Assembly: GCF_003721515.1 (NCBI RefSeq)
Contig: NZ_RJJD01000015.1
Span: forward strand, 224,258 to 288,257
Direction: 5' to 3'
DNA length: 64,000 bases
DNA from: Rufibacter latericius
Lineage (GTDB): Bacteria > Bacteroidota > Bacteroidia > Cytophagales > Hymenobacteraceae
Part shown: positions 24,970 through 36,800 of the stretch, piece by piece
Layout: each line of letters begins with the position of its first letter
Numbering within the stretch: the first letter of the stretch is position 1
Notes under the pieces: model-generated
What the model was told of the DNA's origin: nothing
The model's input: only the letters and a program-made list of their open reading frames with translations
Databases searched by the model: none
Program-made: the position numbers and the translations under genes

Positions 24970-27501
24970 ATGCGTTCAACACTTTTACTCTCTTTTTTTC
25001 TACTCCTTGGCTTTATATCCTTCAATTCCGAGGCTTCCATCACCAAGGCTTCTTTTCTTGCGAATTCAGACACTCTTAGAACCCTGCCTATTTCCGGCTC
25101 TCCCTTCTGCGGAGGAAGTACGCTTCAGGTCCCATTTTCCACTAAGGTGGTATTCCCAGCGGATAACATTTTCACCGTTCAGCTCTCCAGCAACACAGGT
25201 AGCTTCAGCAGCCCAAGAGTTCTTGGCTCCGCGCCTGGTACTGGGTCAGGCACTATTCAGGTAACCATTCCCACAAATCAGGTTGCCGGAACTGCTTATC
25301 GCATTCGGGTTGTTGCCTCAAAACCTACCACAGGCATGATTATAGAGAACAATGGGCAGAATCTGACTATCTATCCTTTACCTCCAACTCCCACTATTAC
25401 ATCCAACACTGGGGTTTGTGCTGGTGGTACTTTAACCATTAGCGCTAGTAGTATTTCCAATGCTACTTACACCTGGACAGGCCCAAATGGCTTTACCGCA
25501 ACTGGCCGGACAATCACCAGAAAAGGGGCGGAAGTAGATGCATCTGGGACTTATACAGTTACAGCAAACGTTAATGGCTGCATCTCCACGGCTAGTGCCG
25601 AGATAGTAGTGCGTCCTGCGTTGGCTAATGCCGGACCTGACAGAATTATCTGCTATGGGCAATCTGTGCGATTAGAAGCGACAGGCGGAGTAAAGTATAG
25701 CTGGTCTCCAAGCGCCACCTTGAATGACGCTTCTATTGCTAACCCTATTGCTACACCTACTGCTACCACCACTTACACAGTAACAGTAACGGGTGAGAAT
25801 GGATGTAGACGCACAGACCAGATCTTGGTAACAGTTAGCCCACTACCAGTACTTACGGTAACTCCTGCAATCCCTGCTATTTGCTTAGGATCTTCTGTAC
25901 AGTTACAGGCTACCGGAGCGGTCACATACTCCTGGAGCCCGGCTACGGGACTTAGTGACCCAACTATTGCTAACCCAATTGCATCACCTACGGCTACTAC
26001 TATCTATACCGTTACTGGTACTTCCGCAGCCGGTTGTGTGACTTCTAAGACTGTGACCGTGAAAGTAAACCCTATTCCGGTAGCAAATGCAGGATTAGAT
26101 AAAGTGGTTTGCTCCCGCCAAGCAACGGTATTAGGAACTCCTGCCGTTTCAGGCAATACCTATTCCTGGTCGCCTGCTATTGGTCTGTCCAGAACAAACA
26201 TAGCTAATCCAACCCTGAATTATCCGGGAGATAACACAGAGCCGATTACGGTAGAATATACCTTAACGGTAACCTCTAATGGCTGTACTTCTACCGATGT
26301 AGTGAAAGTAACTGTGAACCCTGCTGCCTACGCTGGACCTGATATGACCATCTGCGCTGGGGGAGCTGCCCAGTTGCAAGCTTCCGGTGGACTAACCTAT
26401 AGCTGGAGCCCAGCAACTGGCCTAAGTAATCCTTCTATAGCCAATCCAATAGCAAATCCTGCGGTTACTACCAATTACACTGTGACGATCACTAATCCTA
26501 ACGGTACCTGCGCTAAGACAGACCAAGTAAAAGTAACTGTCAATCCTTTGCCGGTAGTTACCGCTACTGCCTCTATTGCTTCTATCTGCGCAGGAGGATC
26601 GTCCAGGCTAACGGCCACGGGAGGTACCAGTTACCAGTGGACACCAGCCTTAGGCCTGGACAATCCTAACAGTGCTACGCCAGTTGCAAGCCCTACCGCT
26701 ACCACTACCTACACTGTTACTGCTACTAACGCCAAGGGCTGCACCCAAACTGCCCAAGTGACTGTTACGGTGAACCCACTTCCCAGCCCTGTCATTCAGG
26801 CTAGCGGATCTACAGACCTTTGTCCGGGGGGCAGTGTCACACTAACTTCCTCACCAGCGTCTACTTACCTCTGGAGCACTGGTGAAACCACGCCTTCTAT
26901 CACCGTTAACACCGCTGGTTCTTATACTGTGACTGTTACTAACGAAAACAATTGTTCCGCTATTTCCAATCCAACTTCAGTAACCGTACTACCTGTTACC
27001 ACCGTTAGTTTAACGCCTTTTGCCAATATCTGTAAAGACAGAAGTATGTTTGCCTTGACAGGCGGCTCTCCGGCTGGCGGAACTTACAGTGGCCCAGGCG
27101 TTAGCAACAACCAATTCAATACCGCAGAAGCCGGACAAGGAACCCACACCATCACTTACACTTATACTAATGCGCAAGGCTGTATGGCTTCGGCTACCCA
27201 AACCATTATGGTTGGGAACTGTTTAAGCGTAACAGATGACTTACAGGCAGCTTCCTTGAAGGCGTATCCTTCACCGGTTCATGATGAGCTGACCGTAACA
27301 GTGACCTTGGTGAAGAAAGAAGAAGTTACCTTGTTTTTAACCGATTTGAAAGGTCAAATAATTTACCGCTCATCCAGTACTGTCCTCCCTGGAGAGTTCA
27401 AGAAAAACATCTCAGTGAAAGACCTTCCTGACGGCATGTACTTGTTGCAATACCGCACTGCTGGTGCCAGCAGCAGCAAAAAGGTGGTGATCGCTCATTA
27501 A
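24970..27501 (+). CDS. T9SS type A secreted multi-repeat protein (PKD/Ig-like)
   Basis: 843 aa: signal peptide (1-23), then about eight Ig/PKD-like repeats of 75-95 residues. At least five contain YSWSPATGLSDPTIANPIAS and end in TTTYTVTVT..GC. Each has a conserved Cys after the opening strand (ICAGG, ICLGS) and one near its end. The C-terminus (about 770-843) is a type A T9SS sorting domain: LKAYPSPVHDELTV, LFLTDLKGQIIY, DLPDGMYLLQYRTAGASSSKKVVIAH. After secretion by the type IX system it should be anchored to the cell surface or released. No catalytic domain is visible, so a structural or adhesive role is likely. Confidence 0.88.
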   Translation: MRSTLLLSFFLLLGFISFNSEASITKASFLANSDTLRTLPISGSPFCGGSTLQVPFSTKVVFPADNIFTVQLSSNTGSFSSPRVLGSAPGTGSGTIQVTIPTNQVAGTAYRIRVVASKPTTGMIIENNGQNLTIYPLPPTPTITSNTGVCAGGTLTISASSISNATYTWTGPNGFTATGRTITRKGAEVDASGTYTVTANVNGCISTASAEIVVRPALANAGPDRIICYGQSVRLEATGGVKYSWSPSATLNDASIANPIATPTATTTYTVTVTGENGCRRTDQILVTVSPLPVLTVTPAIPAICLGSSVQLQATGAVTYSWSPATGLSDPTIANPIASPTATTIYTVTGTSAAGCVTSKTVTVKVNPIPVANAGLDKVVCSRQATVLGTPAVSGNTYSWSPAIGLSRTNIANPTLNYPGDNTEPITVEYTLTVTSNGCTSTDVVKVTVNPAAYAGPDMTICAGGAAQLQASGGLTYSWSPATGLSNPSIANPIANPAVTTNYTVTITNPNGTCAKTDQVKVTVNPLPVVTATASIASICAGGSSRLTATGGTSYQWTPALGLDNPNSATPVASPTATTTYTVTATNAKGCTQTAQVTVTVNPLPSPVIQASGSTDLCPGGSVTLTSSPASTYLWSTGETTPSITVNTAGSYTVTVTNENNCSAISNPTSVTVLPVTTVSLTPFANICKDRSMFALTGGSPAGGTYSGPGVSNNQFNTAEAGQGTHTITYTYTNAQGCMASATQTIMVGNCLSVTDDLQAASLKAYPSPVHDELTVTVTLVKKEEVTLFLTDLKGQIIYRSSSTVLPGEFKKNISVKDLPDGMYLLQYRTAGASSSKKVVIAH

Positions 27502-27509
27502 CAGCATCC

Positions 27510-27567
27510 CTAAAAGGACAAACAAAAAGGCCCGGCAGAAGTCGGGCCTTTTTGTTTGTCCTTTTAG
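27510..27567 (+). terminator. Very strong hairpin terminator
   Basis: Two perfectly complementary 25-nt arms (CTAAAAGGACAAACAAAAAG plus GCCCG, and the reverse) flank an 8-nt loop. It starts 8 bp after the stop codon of the type A protein. The A- and T-rich outer arms supply the T-run, and in principle it works in both directions. Confidence 0.85.
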
Positions 27568-27736
27568 TTAATGAGGGATTCTGTTCTTTTGCCAATTTCA
27601 GAAAATAAGGCCCCAAACATAGTTGCCTTTAGCTTGAGTAAATCTGCGGAAGTCTTCTCAAGCTAGGCACAACCTCCTAAGGGCCAAGCTCTCTTTCACT
27701 AATCCAGCCTGCACATAGAGTCAGGCAAAGCTTTTC

Positions 27737-27775
27737 TATTTTACAGGCGTTTATCTTAAAACAAGCTCAAAAAGG
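27737..27775. repeat. Degenerate palindrome copy downstream of the OmpA-family gene
   Basis: TATTTTACAGGCGTTTATCT, then TAAAACAAGCTCAAAAAGG; the order of blocks follows the family but pairing is weak. The rest of 27568-27833 shows no gene. Confidence 0.4.
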
Positions 27776-27833
27776 CTCAGGCATACTTTCCCTATTCATT
27801 GAGAAACCCCTGCTTGAAAAACCAGACAGTTTC

Positions 27834-29819
27834 TTACTTTAGAATCTTGAATTCGGTGCGGCGGTTAATTTGGTGGTCATCTTCGGAGCACGGCACACCG
27901 TCTTTGCAGCGGTTGAGTAGTTTGGTTTCGCCGTAGCCTTTGTCTACCACCCGTTTGGGGTCAATGCCTTGCGAGATGATGTATTTCACGGCAGAGGCCG
28001 CGCGTAACTGTGAGAGCATGAGGTTGTATTTGTGGCTTTCGCGGCTATCTGTGTGGGAGCTCAGCTCAATCCGGATGGTGGGGTTGTCCCGCAGCATGCC
28101 TACTACTTTGTCCAGCTCCACAATAGACTCGGGCCGAAGGGTGTGTTTGTCCAGGTCATAGTAGATGTTCTCCAACACAATGGCTTGGTTGGGCGTGTCA
28201 CGGTCCAGCACCATCTCAATCTGCACGGTGTCGGTGACCTTGCGGCAGTCTGGCATCACGTGGAACGTACGGGTGAGATAGCCTTTCTTGCTGCCCCGGA
28301 TGGTGTAGGTCTGGTTGGCGTTCACCGCGAACAGGAAACGGCCACTGGCATCGGTCTCAAACTGAAGCGGGCTGCTGGTATTTCCGTTTACAATCACTTC
28401 CAGATTCACGCCGCCCACGGGCACTTGCCGGGCCCTACCGTTCTTGTTTGGCACCCGGGCGTAGGTCACCCCAGCCAGCTTACAGGGAATCTCGGTGGGT
28501 TTGAACCGGTAGATGTTGTCTGAGCCGGCATCGCCTTCGCGGTTAGAGGACAGATAGCCACTTTTGCCGTCTTTTTCATAAATCAGCCCGAAATCATCGC
28601 GCGGCGAATTGAACGGGTAATACAGGTTTTCCAGGTTATTCCAGGCGGCGCGACTCCCCTCGGCCGAGAAGAGGTCCAGGCCCCCCATGCCCATGTGCCC
28701 ATCTGAGGAGAAGTACAGGGTTCCGTCTGGGTGCACCACTGGAAAAACCTCTTTTCCGCTGGTATTGATGGTGGGGCCGGCGTTCACGGGTGTAGACCAG
28801 TTGCCGTCCTTCTGGCGCTCGCTGAAGTAGATATCGGTTTGGCCGTGGCCGCCGGGCATGTCAGAGACAAAGTACAGGATCTGGCCATCGGGGGAAAGAG
28901 CGGGGTGCCCCACCGAGTAGTTTTCGCCTTGGTTGAACGGAAAGGCTTTTACGTCTTGCCATTTTCCTTTGGAGAACGTGGCACTGTAGATCTCCAGGCG
29001 GTTGATGAACTCATCGCTTTTGGAATAGCGTTGCCAGTTGCTTTCGGTGCGAAGTTCCTCGGGCAGTACGCGGTTTTTCACGCGCTTGGTGCGGGTAAAG
29101 AGCACCTCGTTGAAATCTGGAGAGAAGGTGGCAATGGCGTTGTGGAACTGGGTGTTGATGGATTTCTCCATCGGTTTGATCTCTCCCCAGGAGCTAGGCC
29201 CTTTGCGTTCTGCGTAGTACAACTGCAGGTAGGGGGTGCCGGTCCAGCCGTATACTTTCTGGTCTGAGCCGTTTTGGCTACGGCCTCGGTCTGAGGAAAA
29301 CACCAGGCCCTCGCGGTAGAAAACAGGGCTAAAATCAGCGAAGGAAGTGTTGAGGGTACTGTCTGGGATTACGTCAATACCCAACGGACGGTCCATCCAG
29401 CTCATGGCCATGTCACAGGCTTTGGCTAGTTGCAGGGCTTCCTCGCGGCGGCTCTGGTCAAGATCGGCAAACAGCAGGTAGTTCTTCTTGGCAATGGTGT
29501 ACTGCCCATTCTGGCGACAGGCGTTGGCGTAGTAGAACAGGTTGATGGGTGCAGAATTCGGGAACCCCAGGGCTTGCCGGTACCAGAACTCGGCCGCGCC
29601 AGGCTGATTGATGAGCCGATAACAGTGCGCGATTCGTTCAGTGATGTGAAGCGACGGTTGGCCTTTGTCCAGCACTTTCTGGTATTCTTCCAGTGCCAGC
29701 GCATAATCAAAGTTATTGTAGTGCTTGTCTGCCTTGCTTTGGTTTCCCTGGGCCTGGGTTTTGGAAGGGCTTACCCAAAAAGTAACGCAAAGCAGTAATA
29801 CGAGGGAAAAAATCTTCAC
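27834..29819 (-). CDS. OmpA-family protein with TPR, PD40 and regulatory-like domains (T9SS-associated)
   Basis: 661 aa with signal peptide (1-23), TPR-like repeats (about 30-130), a WD40/PD40 beta-propeller (about 155-440; FSPVFYREGLVFSSDRGRS, GHPALSPDGQILYFVSDMPG, VVHPDGTLYFSSDGHMGMGG), a carboxypeptidase-regulatory-like beta-sandwich (about 450-535), and a C-terminal OmpA peptidoglycan-binding domain (545-661; LSSHTDSRESHKYNLMLSQLRA, NRRTEFKIL). The layout is that of PorE-type T9SS accessory proteins. Located downstream of the adhesin and PorP/SprF genes, it probably tethers that module to peptidoglycan. Confidence 0.88.
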   Translation of the reverse strand: MKIFSLVLLLCVTFWVSPSKTQAQGNQSKADKHYNNFDYALALEEYQKVLDKGQPSLHITERIAHCYRLINQPGAAEFWYRQALGFPNSAPINLFYYANACRQNGQYTIAKKNYLLFADLDQSRREEALQLAKACDMAMSWMDRPLGIDVIPDSTLNTSFADFSPVFYREGLVFSSDRGRSQNGSDQKVYGWTGTPYLQLYYAERKGPSSWGEIKPMEKSINTQFHNAIATFSPDFNEVLFTRTKRVKNRVLPEELRTESNWQRYSKSDEFINRLEIYSATFSKGKWQDVKAFPFNQGENYSVGHPALSPDGQILYFVSDMPGGHGQTDIYFSERQKDGNWSTPVNAGPTINTSGKEVFPVVHPDGTLYFSSDGHMGMGGLDLFSAEGSRAAWNNLENLYYPFNSPRDDFGLIYEKDGKSGYLSSNREGDAGSDNIYRFKPTEIPCKLAGVTYARVPNKNGRARQVPVGGVNLEVIVNGNTSSPLQFETDASGRFLFAVNANQTYTIRGSKKGYLTRTFHVMPDCRKVTDTVQIEMVLDRDTPNQAIVLENIYYDLDKHTLRPESIVELDKVVGMLRDNPTIRIELSSHTDSRESHKYNLMLSQLRAASAVKYIISQGIDPKRVVDKGYGETKLLNRCKDGVPCSEDDHQINRRTEFKILK

Positions 29820-29853
29820 AATTCCAGTTCTTGCACCAAGTAGGTGGATAAAG

Positions 29854-29899
29854 ATTCTGCTTTCAGGCAGTTTTAGAGAAAACAGCCTGAAAGCAGAAT
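29854..29899. repeat. Hairpin between PorP/SprF and OmpA-family genes; palindrome-family member
   Basis: The arms ATTCTGCTTTCAGGC and GCCTGAAAGCAGAAT are perfectly complementary over 15 bp, and the loop AGTTTTAGAGAAAACA can pair further. The centre fits the dispersed palindrome while the outer arms are private. It could attenuate read-through from the PorP/SprF gene into the OmpA-family gene. Confidence 0.65.
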
Positions 29900-29922
29900 A
29901 CGGGTTTACAACATAGGAGAAA

Positions 29923-30876
29923 TCAAAAGTACCTCGGAGTTAACATACGACCATACTTCTTTTTCAAAAAATTATATCCCAGTGAGATTTCGTGGCTGGA
30001 GTAGCTGCGAAGTTTGTTCAGCGAGAAGTCATAGGAATACCCAATGCGCATGAGCGGTGATGGGTGCAGTTCCAGTAGAACAGCCAGGGCATTGCCCAAC
30101 CGGGTATTGGTGGCGAAGGAGCGGTTGTTGAAGATGTTGAGCGTGGTCCGGAAAGAGGTTCCCAGCCAGATTTGCTCGTTGAACAACAGGAAGGTGTTCA
30201 GATCCAGCGCCGCCGGTCCGTTGAAATCCTCCTTCAGCAGAATACTAGGCCTGAACTTCATTTTCCGGCTGATATCAAACACCCCGCCCGAGGTCAGGAA
30301 CAAGTGTGGCTTCGGATCAGTAGGCAGACCGTCTTGGAAGAACACCACGTTGCCCAGAGAAAGGCCGGTATAGAACCGGTTGCTGTACAGGTAGGCTCCC
30401 ACCCGCGCACTGGGCTTCACGGCTCTTTCAATATTCATCGGGATGGCCATGTCGTCTCGCTCAGCGGGATCAAGTTTGGTACCGTCCAGGGTCTGTTGGG
30501 TTGCCCCCAGCGAAATACCCACCGCCACGCGGGTGGTAGGGCTCAAAGAAATCCGGACAGCCGAATTGAAGGACACTTCGGTGAACCGTTGGGCACCTAA
30601 CCGGTCATTGGTGATAATAAAGCCTCCGGCCAATTTCCGGTTCAGGTTTCCGTCAACGCTCAAGGTCTGGCTCACGGGCGCTCCTTCCAGACCCGTCCAC
30701 TGGCTCCGGTGTGATCCGCTGAGACTGGTGAATCCTTTACTGCCCGCGTAGGCCGGGTTCAGCAGCAAGCCGTTGAACATGTACTGCGTGAACTGCGGGT
30801 CTTGCTGCGCCTGGCTAAGGCGGGGCACACTCAGGCACACCACCAATACCAGCACCGATGCGATCGCTTTTTTCAT
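29923..30876 (-). CDS. PorP/SprF-family type IX secretion membrane protein (first module)
   Basis: 317 aa with signal peptide (1-23, ending RLSQAQ) followed by the family start QDPQFTQYMFNGLLLNPAYAG, and a transmembrane beta-barrel with alternating strands. The family signature FTSLSGSHRSQWTGLEGAPVSQTLSVDG is present. SprF-type proteins are needed for secretion or surface attachment of the type B adhesin encoded beside them. The gene begins 19 bp after the 1,979-aa adhesin gene, matching the usual adhesin-SprF pairing. Confidence 0.92.
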   Translation of the reverse strand: MKKAIASVLVLVVCLSVPRLSQAQQDPQFTQYMFNGLLLNPAYAGSKGFTSLSGSHRSQWTGLEGAPVSQTLSVDGNLNRKLAGGFIITNDRLGAQRFTEVSFNSAVRISLSPTTRVAVGISLGATQQTLDGTKLDPAERDDMAIPMNIERAVKPSARVGAYLYSNRFYTGLSLGNVVFFQDGLPTDPKPHLFLTSGGVFDISRKMKFRPSILLKEDFNGPAALDLNTFLLFNEQIWLGTSFRTTLNIFNNRSFATNTRLGNALAVLLELHPSPLMRIGYSYDFSLNKLRSYSSHEISLGYNFLKKKYGRMLTPRYF

Positions 30877-30895
30877 TTTCTTCTTTTCTCCCCCT

Positions 30896-33800
30896 TTAGC
30901 GCATGATCGTTACATAGCCTTTGCGCGTCACTTCCTGGCCCTCGCAGAGGCGCACCCGTAGCACAAAGTAATAGGTCCCTTCGGCTAAGCCGCCGCCGGT
31001 CCAGTTGTTGCGGTACTTCTTGATGCGGTACACCTCGCTGCCCCACCGGTTCAAAATCACCAGTTCGTTTTCTGGGTACTCCAACAGGTTCTGCACCACC
31101 CACACATCGTTCTTGCCGTCATTGTTGGGCGAGAAAACGTTAGGCACGTGCAGCTCAGGGGCCAGGTATTTCGGCACGATGTCCAGGCTGGCCGAAGTAG
31201 TAGAGCAGGTTCCGTTGTGGGCTTCCACCACAATCTTCGCGGAGCTTAATGGCGCATTGGCTGGGGCCTGTACCGTTATCTTGTTTGTTCCCTGCCCAGA
31301 GGTGATAGACCAGCCGGGCATCTCCGTCAGGATACTCCATTTGTATGACACCCCTGACATGGCCGGAACCGAGAACTGGTTGCCCACGCACGGGGAACTT
31401 TCATCGATGATCACGGGGGCTACTCCCAAGGCATTGGCCACCGTCACCGATAGAGTCGCTTCGGCACTGCCGCCGCACGGGTTCACTGCTTTCACACTTA
31501 CATTGCCAGCCCCGGCTTTGGTGGTTACCGTAATGCTGCCCGAGCCCTGACCGCTGATGATTTGCCAGCCTGCCGGTACGGTCCACTCATACGAAGCTGC
31601 TCCTGGTACTTGGGTAACGGTATAGACCCGCTGCTCTGCAGAGGCGCAAAACGCGATAGGGCCGTTGATCACACCCGGTTTCAGGGTGCCGGCTACGCTT
31701 GGCGTCACAGTCAGGCTTTTCTCCACAGAGAGCCCGCAGTTGTTCTGGGCTTTTACTTTGATGGTGCCTGCGGTAGTCGTTGGAATAACTGAGATGGTGG
31801 TAGTGTTCTGGCCAGATACCAACGTCCAACCAGCGGGCACCGTCCAGAGATACTGGGTAGCGCCAGAACCGGTAATGCTATAGGTGACCGCCCCAGCGGT
31901 AGCGCAGATATTCGCACCTCCTGAGATCTCTCCGTTAATCACCGGCGATCCGGTGGAAGGCACCACGGCTACGGCCCGGCTTTCGCTCTGTCCGCAGGCA
32001 TTCCTGGCTACCACACTGATCTGTCCTGAAGTACTTCCGGCTGTTACCGTAAGGGTAGTGGTCCCCTGGCCCGCCTCTATTTTCCAATCAGCAGGAATAT
32101 TCCACTCGTAAGAAGTAGCTCCGTTTACGGCGTCTATTTTGAAAACAAGTCCATTTTGACCGGCACAAGGAGCAAGCGCGGAAGCAGCTACCTGAATAGG
32201 GTTTGGCTTAAGCGGAAGATCTTTTTGCACCTGCACCTGCAAGGTACTGGCGGTTGATTTGATGCCACAACCGTTGACCCCTGACACACTCACGGCTCCG
32301 CCGGAAGCTCCGGGAACCACCGTAATGGAGTTGGTGCCCTGACCCGCTTCAATTACCCAACCGATAGGTACTGTCCAGGTATAAGCGTTCACGTTAGCAT
32401 TCGCGGCAACCTGGTAAGTTACCCGGGAGGTAGTACAGGTGATGGTTTGACCGGTAATGGTTCCTAAGGCAAATGGAGCACTGCTGGAAACACTCACCGC
32501 TAGCATGGCAGCGGTACTGGCAGTACACACATTCTTCGCTTTTACGGTGATCTGTCCGCCAGTAGAACCGGTTTGCACAGTAATGGAAGTAGTACCCTGC
32601 CCTGAGGAGATTACCCATCCGGATGGAACCTGCCACTCATATTCTGTTGCTCCGGTTACTGCCTGAATGCTGTAGGTAATTTGCTTTTCATTGGCGCAAA
32701 CGCCTTTGTTACCGGTGATAAGGGCAGGTACAGCAAGGTTATCAGTCCCGGAAGTCACTGCCAGAGCTCTTCTGATAGCTGATCCGCAACCGTATTGGGT
32801 ACTCACCGAAACTTCTCCTGCATTGGTGCCCGCTTTTACCTGAATCTCTCTTGTTCCCTGCCCACTTACGATGGTCCAACCGGTGGGCACTTGCCACTGG
32901 AAGCCCGTGGCGCCTGTAACTGCGGCCACAGAATAGGTTTGGGTAGTATTAAAGCAAAGCCCTTTACTTCCCTGGATGGCATCGGTAGCCGGATTAATTA
33001 CCGAAGGAGCTACTACTAAGAGCTGCGCGGAACTGGTTCCGCAACCGTTCATGGCTTTCACCGAAACCGCCCCGGCTGTATTTCCTACTTTCACTACCAA
33101 ACTGCCGGTACCCTGCCCTGAAACGATCTGCCAACCGGCGGGTACTTCCCAGGTGTAAGTCATTCCGGCCACCGCATTCCGGACACTGTAGGTTTGCTCG
33201 GTGCCGCCGCCGCAAGGCATGGTTTCACCAATGATCCCTGCCGGAAGAATCGGTGCTACTAAGGAAGTCACCTCCAGGCGTACCGTCGCACTAGCCCCGC
33301 ACGCATTTGAAGCCACCAGAGAAACAGTACCTGCTCCGGCAACCACTTTAACCTGGATAGACCTAGTGTTCTGACCGCTCATGATCTGCCATCCGGTAGG
33401 AACTTCCCACGCATATTGGGTAGCACCCGGAACCGCTTCTACCGAGTACGTCAACAACTCATTAGAAATACAGGCGGTTTTAGGTCCAGTAATGGCCGTT
33501 GGCGAAGCGGTTAGTGGCTGCGAAACGGTGATGTTGGTAGAGTCTGAGGTGGTTCCGCAGTTGTTAGCTGCAACCACTTTCAGATAACCACCGGCTGTGC
33601 CCGGTCTTACACTCACAGATCGGGTTCCTTGGCCAGACAGAATGGTCCAACCAGTGGGAACGGTCCAGGTAAAGGTGTTTACGCCTGCGTTTTCTGACAC
33701 GGTGTACGTGCGAGGAGTAGTAGCATAGCAGAAGGCCTTATCTCCGGTGATGGTCCCGATGGCGGCCGGAACCGACAAAGACAGATTCACCGGCAAAACC

Positions 33801-36800
33801 GAGGCGGCACTGTTACCACAGGCATTTCCAGCTACTACCTGCACTTGGCCGGCTGCTGAGCCCACACGCACTACCAGTGAAGGTGTCCCTTGGCCCCGTA
33901 CGATGGTCCAGGTAGCTGGTACTGCCCAGATATAGGTAGTAGCACCAGATACTCCGGTGATAGAATAAGTAACCTCTCCCATGTTGGCACAAAGGTTCAC
34001 CGTTCCGGCAATCTTGCCGGGCGTAACCGGAATAGCCGAAGAGACAGAAACCGCTAAAGAACGCGTGGTGCTCTGCCCGCATCCGTTTCTAGCCGATACC
34101 TGGATATTTCCGCTGCCTGTACCTGCTTTTACTTGAATCTCAGAGGTCCCTTGTCCGCTGATAATGGTCCAACCCGCAGGAACCTGCCACTGGAAAGAAG
34201 AGGCCGCATTGGTGGAGGAGATGCTATAGGTGAGTTGGGTGGCATTGGCACAAACCGCCGCTTCGCCCTGAATGGAAGCCGATAAAGCTGGCACTCCGGT
34301 GGTTGGAGTTACCGCGATAGACGTTGAAGCACTAAGGCCGCAATTGTTGCTTGCTGTTACGGTCACCTGTCCGGCAGTAGTGCCGGTTCTTACCACTACA
34401 GAAGCGGTACCCTGGCCCGAAATGATATTCCAACCAATCGGCAACGACCAGGTATAAGTGAGGCCTGCTACAGGATTAGGAACCGAATACGTTTGTTGCC
34501 CGTCCAAGCAGGGGGCTGTCTCGCCTGTGATGGAGGCCGGAGCCACCGGGATGGTCAGGACAGGCGCTACCTGTAAGGTTCTTACCGGCCCGTTTCCGCA
34601 ACCATTGGTCCCAAACACCGAAATACTACCGGCAATGGCACCTGCTTTTACTTTGATAGTTCCGGTTCCCTGCCCAGTTACGATCGTCCAGCCTTCGGGC
34701 ACAGACCAAGTGTAGCCAGTTACGTCTGCGGTGCTGGCAACCGAATACGTAAGCTCTTCCTGTCCTTTACAAGGAGCAGTGATGCCTGAAATCATGCTCG
34801 GGATTACCGGAGGACCTGTATTTACCGCTACTTTCAAGGTGGCTTCAGCCCCTGTTCCGCAAGCGTTAGAGGCAACCAGCTTAACTTCTCCCGAGGAACC
34901 TACTTTTACATTGATTCTGCGAGAGCCCTGTCCAGATAAAATCCGCCAGTTTGCCGGAACACTCCAGGTGTAGCTAGTGCCGTTGTCAATTTCCTCCACT
35001 GAGTACGTGCGTTCGGCGTTGGAAAGACACACGGCCACTTCTCCGGAGATAGCACCCAACACAGGTACTTCAGAATTAATGGAGACCCCTAAAGAAGTAA
35101 CCGGACTAACGCCGCAGCTATTCTGGGCCTTCACAGTCACTTGCCCGCCCGCTGAACCGGCCCGAACCACCAGTTTGCTGGTCCCCTGGCCGCTTACAAT
35201 ACTCCAGCCGGCAGGAACTGTCCACGTGTAGCCCGTGGCATTAAGCACCGCCGGCACCTGATACGTGATATTGTCTGTGTTGGCGCAAACCTGCGCGGGT
35301 CCCGAAATAGATCCGGGAGCAAGGGGAGCAGTGGGAGAGATCACGACCTGTGCTTCACTGCTGGCGCTTTTACCACAACCATTTTCGGCGGTTACTTTTA
35401 CCTTTCCGCCTAAGGTCCCGGCATTCACGGTGATGGAAGGTGTACCTTGTCCTCGTACTACGGTCCAGCCTAAGGGTAGTTCCCAGGCGTAAGAAACGGC
35501 ACCGGGCACTGAGTTAATAGAATAGGTGATGTCTCTCTGGCCCAAACAGGCCTCCAGGGGTCCCGTAATGGAAGAAGGCATGGGCGGAGGTGAAGAAACG
35601 GTGCTTACTTCTAAAACCGATTCAGGCCCCTCCCCGCAGGCATTCACTGCTTTTACCGAGATAGTGCCGTTGGCCTCAGCGCCTCCGGTAGAGACCGTGA
35701 TGATGTTAGATTCCTGTCCTGAGGTGATCACCCAACCTGCCGGGAGCGTCCAGGTGTACTTCCGGGTTCCAAGCAAAGGCTCAATCCGGTACACGTTTCC
35801 GGGAGTGTTGATACAAAGCGAAGACTTCCCGCTGATGGCCCCTGGCATAGACGGAGTTGCGCAGATGGATAGCTCAGAGCTGTTGTTTTTGATGTTAGGA
35901 TCAGTGCCGTCTCCGGTAACAGTCACAATGGTGGTAGAGAACTCCGTTTTGATAATGCTGGCTTTCACTACCATTTTGGCCTCAGCACCACTTGGAAACT
36001 TGCTGATGACCCATTCCTTTCTGAGCACATTGAACAGGGACCCCATTGACGTGGTGGCGCTTAGAAACGAGAGCCCCGAGGTAGTTTCAAAGTTCAGGAC
36101 GACGTTGGTCTCATCATCAGGGCCCAGGTTTTTAAGGGTTACGTTATAAGTCACGATAAGCCCTGCTCCATATGGACCGTCACTTACCGTATGGGTTACC
36201 TCCAGATCAGAAATGTTCTCTCCTCCAAGCTCAGACACACTGGTACCTGAAAGGGCCACACCGCCGTTCTTGCTTAAAACCTTGCCTTCAATTGTTGCTC
36301 CTTTTTCTGACGAAATGTTTCCGGCGGCTACCAGGTTCCCTTTGAAAGTGCTCTGGGGCCCTAATTTAGTATTTCCCTTTACCTGCCAGAACACGTTCTT
36401 AGACCGGATGCCCTGCCGTAGCGCCACCTCCACCGATGGATCTACCGTGAGGTCTCCCTCTATCTGAAAAACAAAAACCCCATTAGGGAATTTACTTCCT
36501 AACAGCTCCAAAGATTTTTGCAGCCGTACGTTGCCATTTACCCGATACACCCCGGGAAGCAATTTACTACCAGACAAAGCGGCCCCAGACAAAGTAGCGG
36601 TTGGCTTCTGGCGCATTAGTTCTGCATACACCCTGTTTACCTCGGCTAAGTTCTCTGGCGACGAGGAAACCGATGACAAACCCTGCTTCTCTATTTTGCT
36701 ATTGCCCGTGTTCTTATACCCTGCACCTGCCGCAACAGACACGCGCTGCAATGACTTGAAGGCAGGGGCTACCTGGCCGAAGGTTATTGATGTAAAAGAA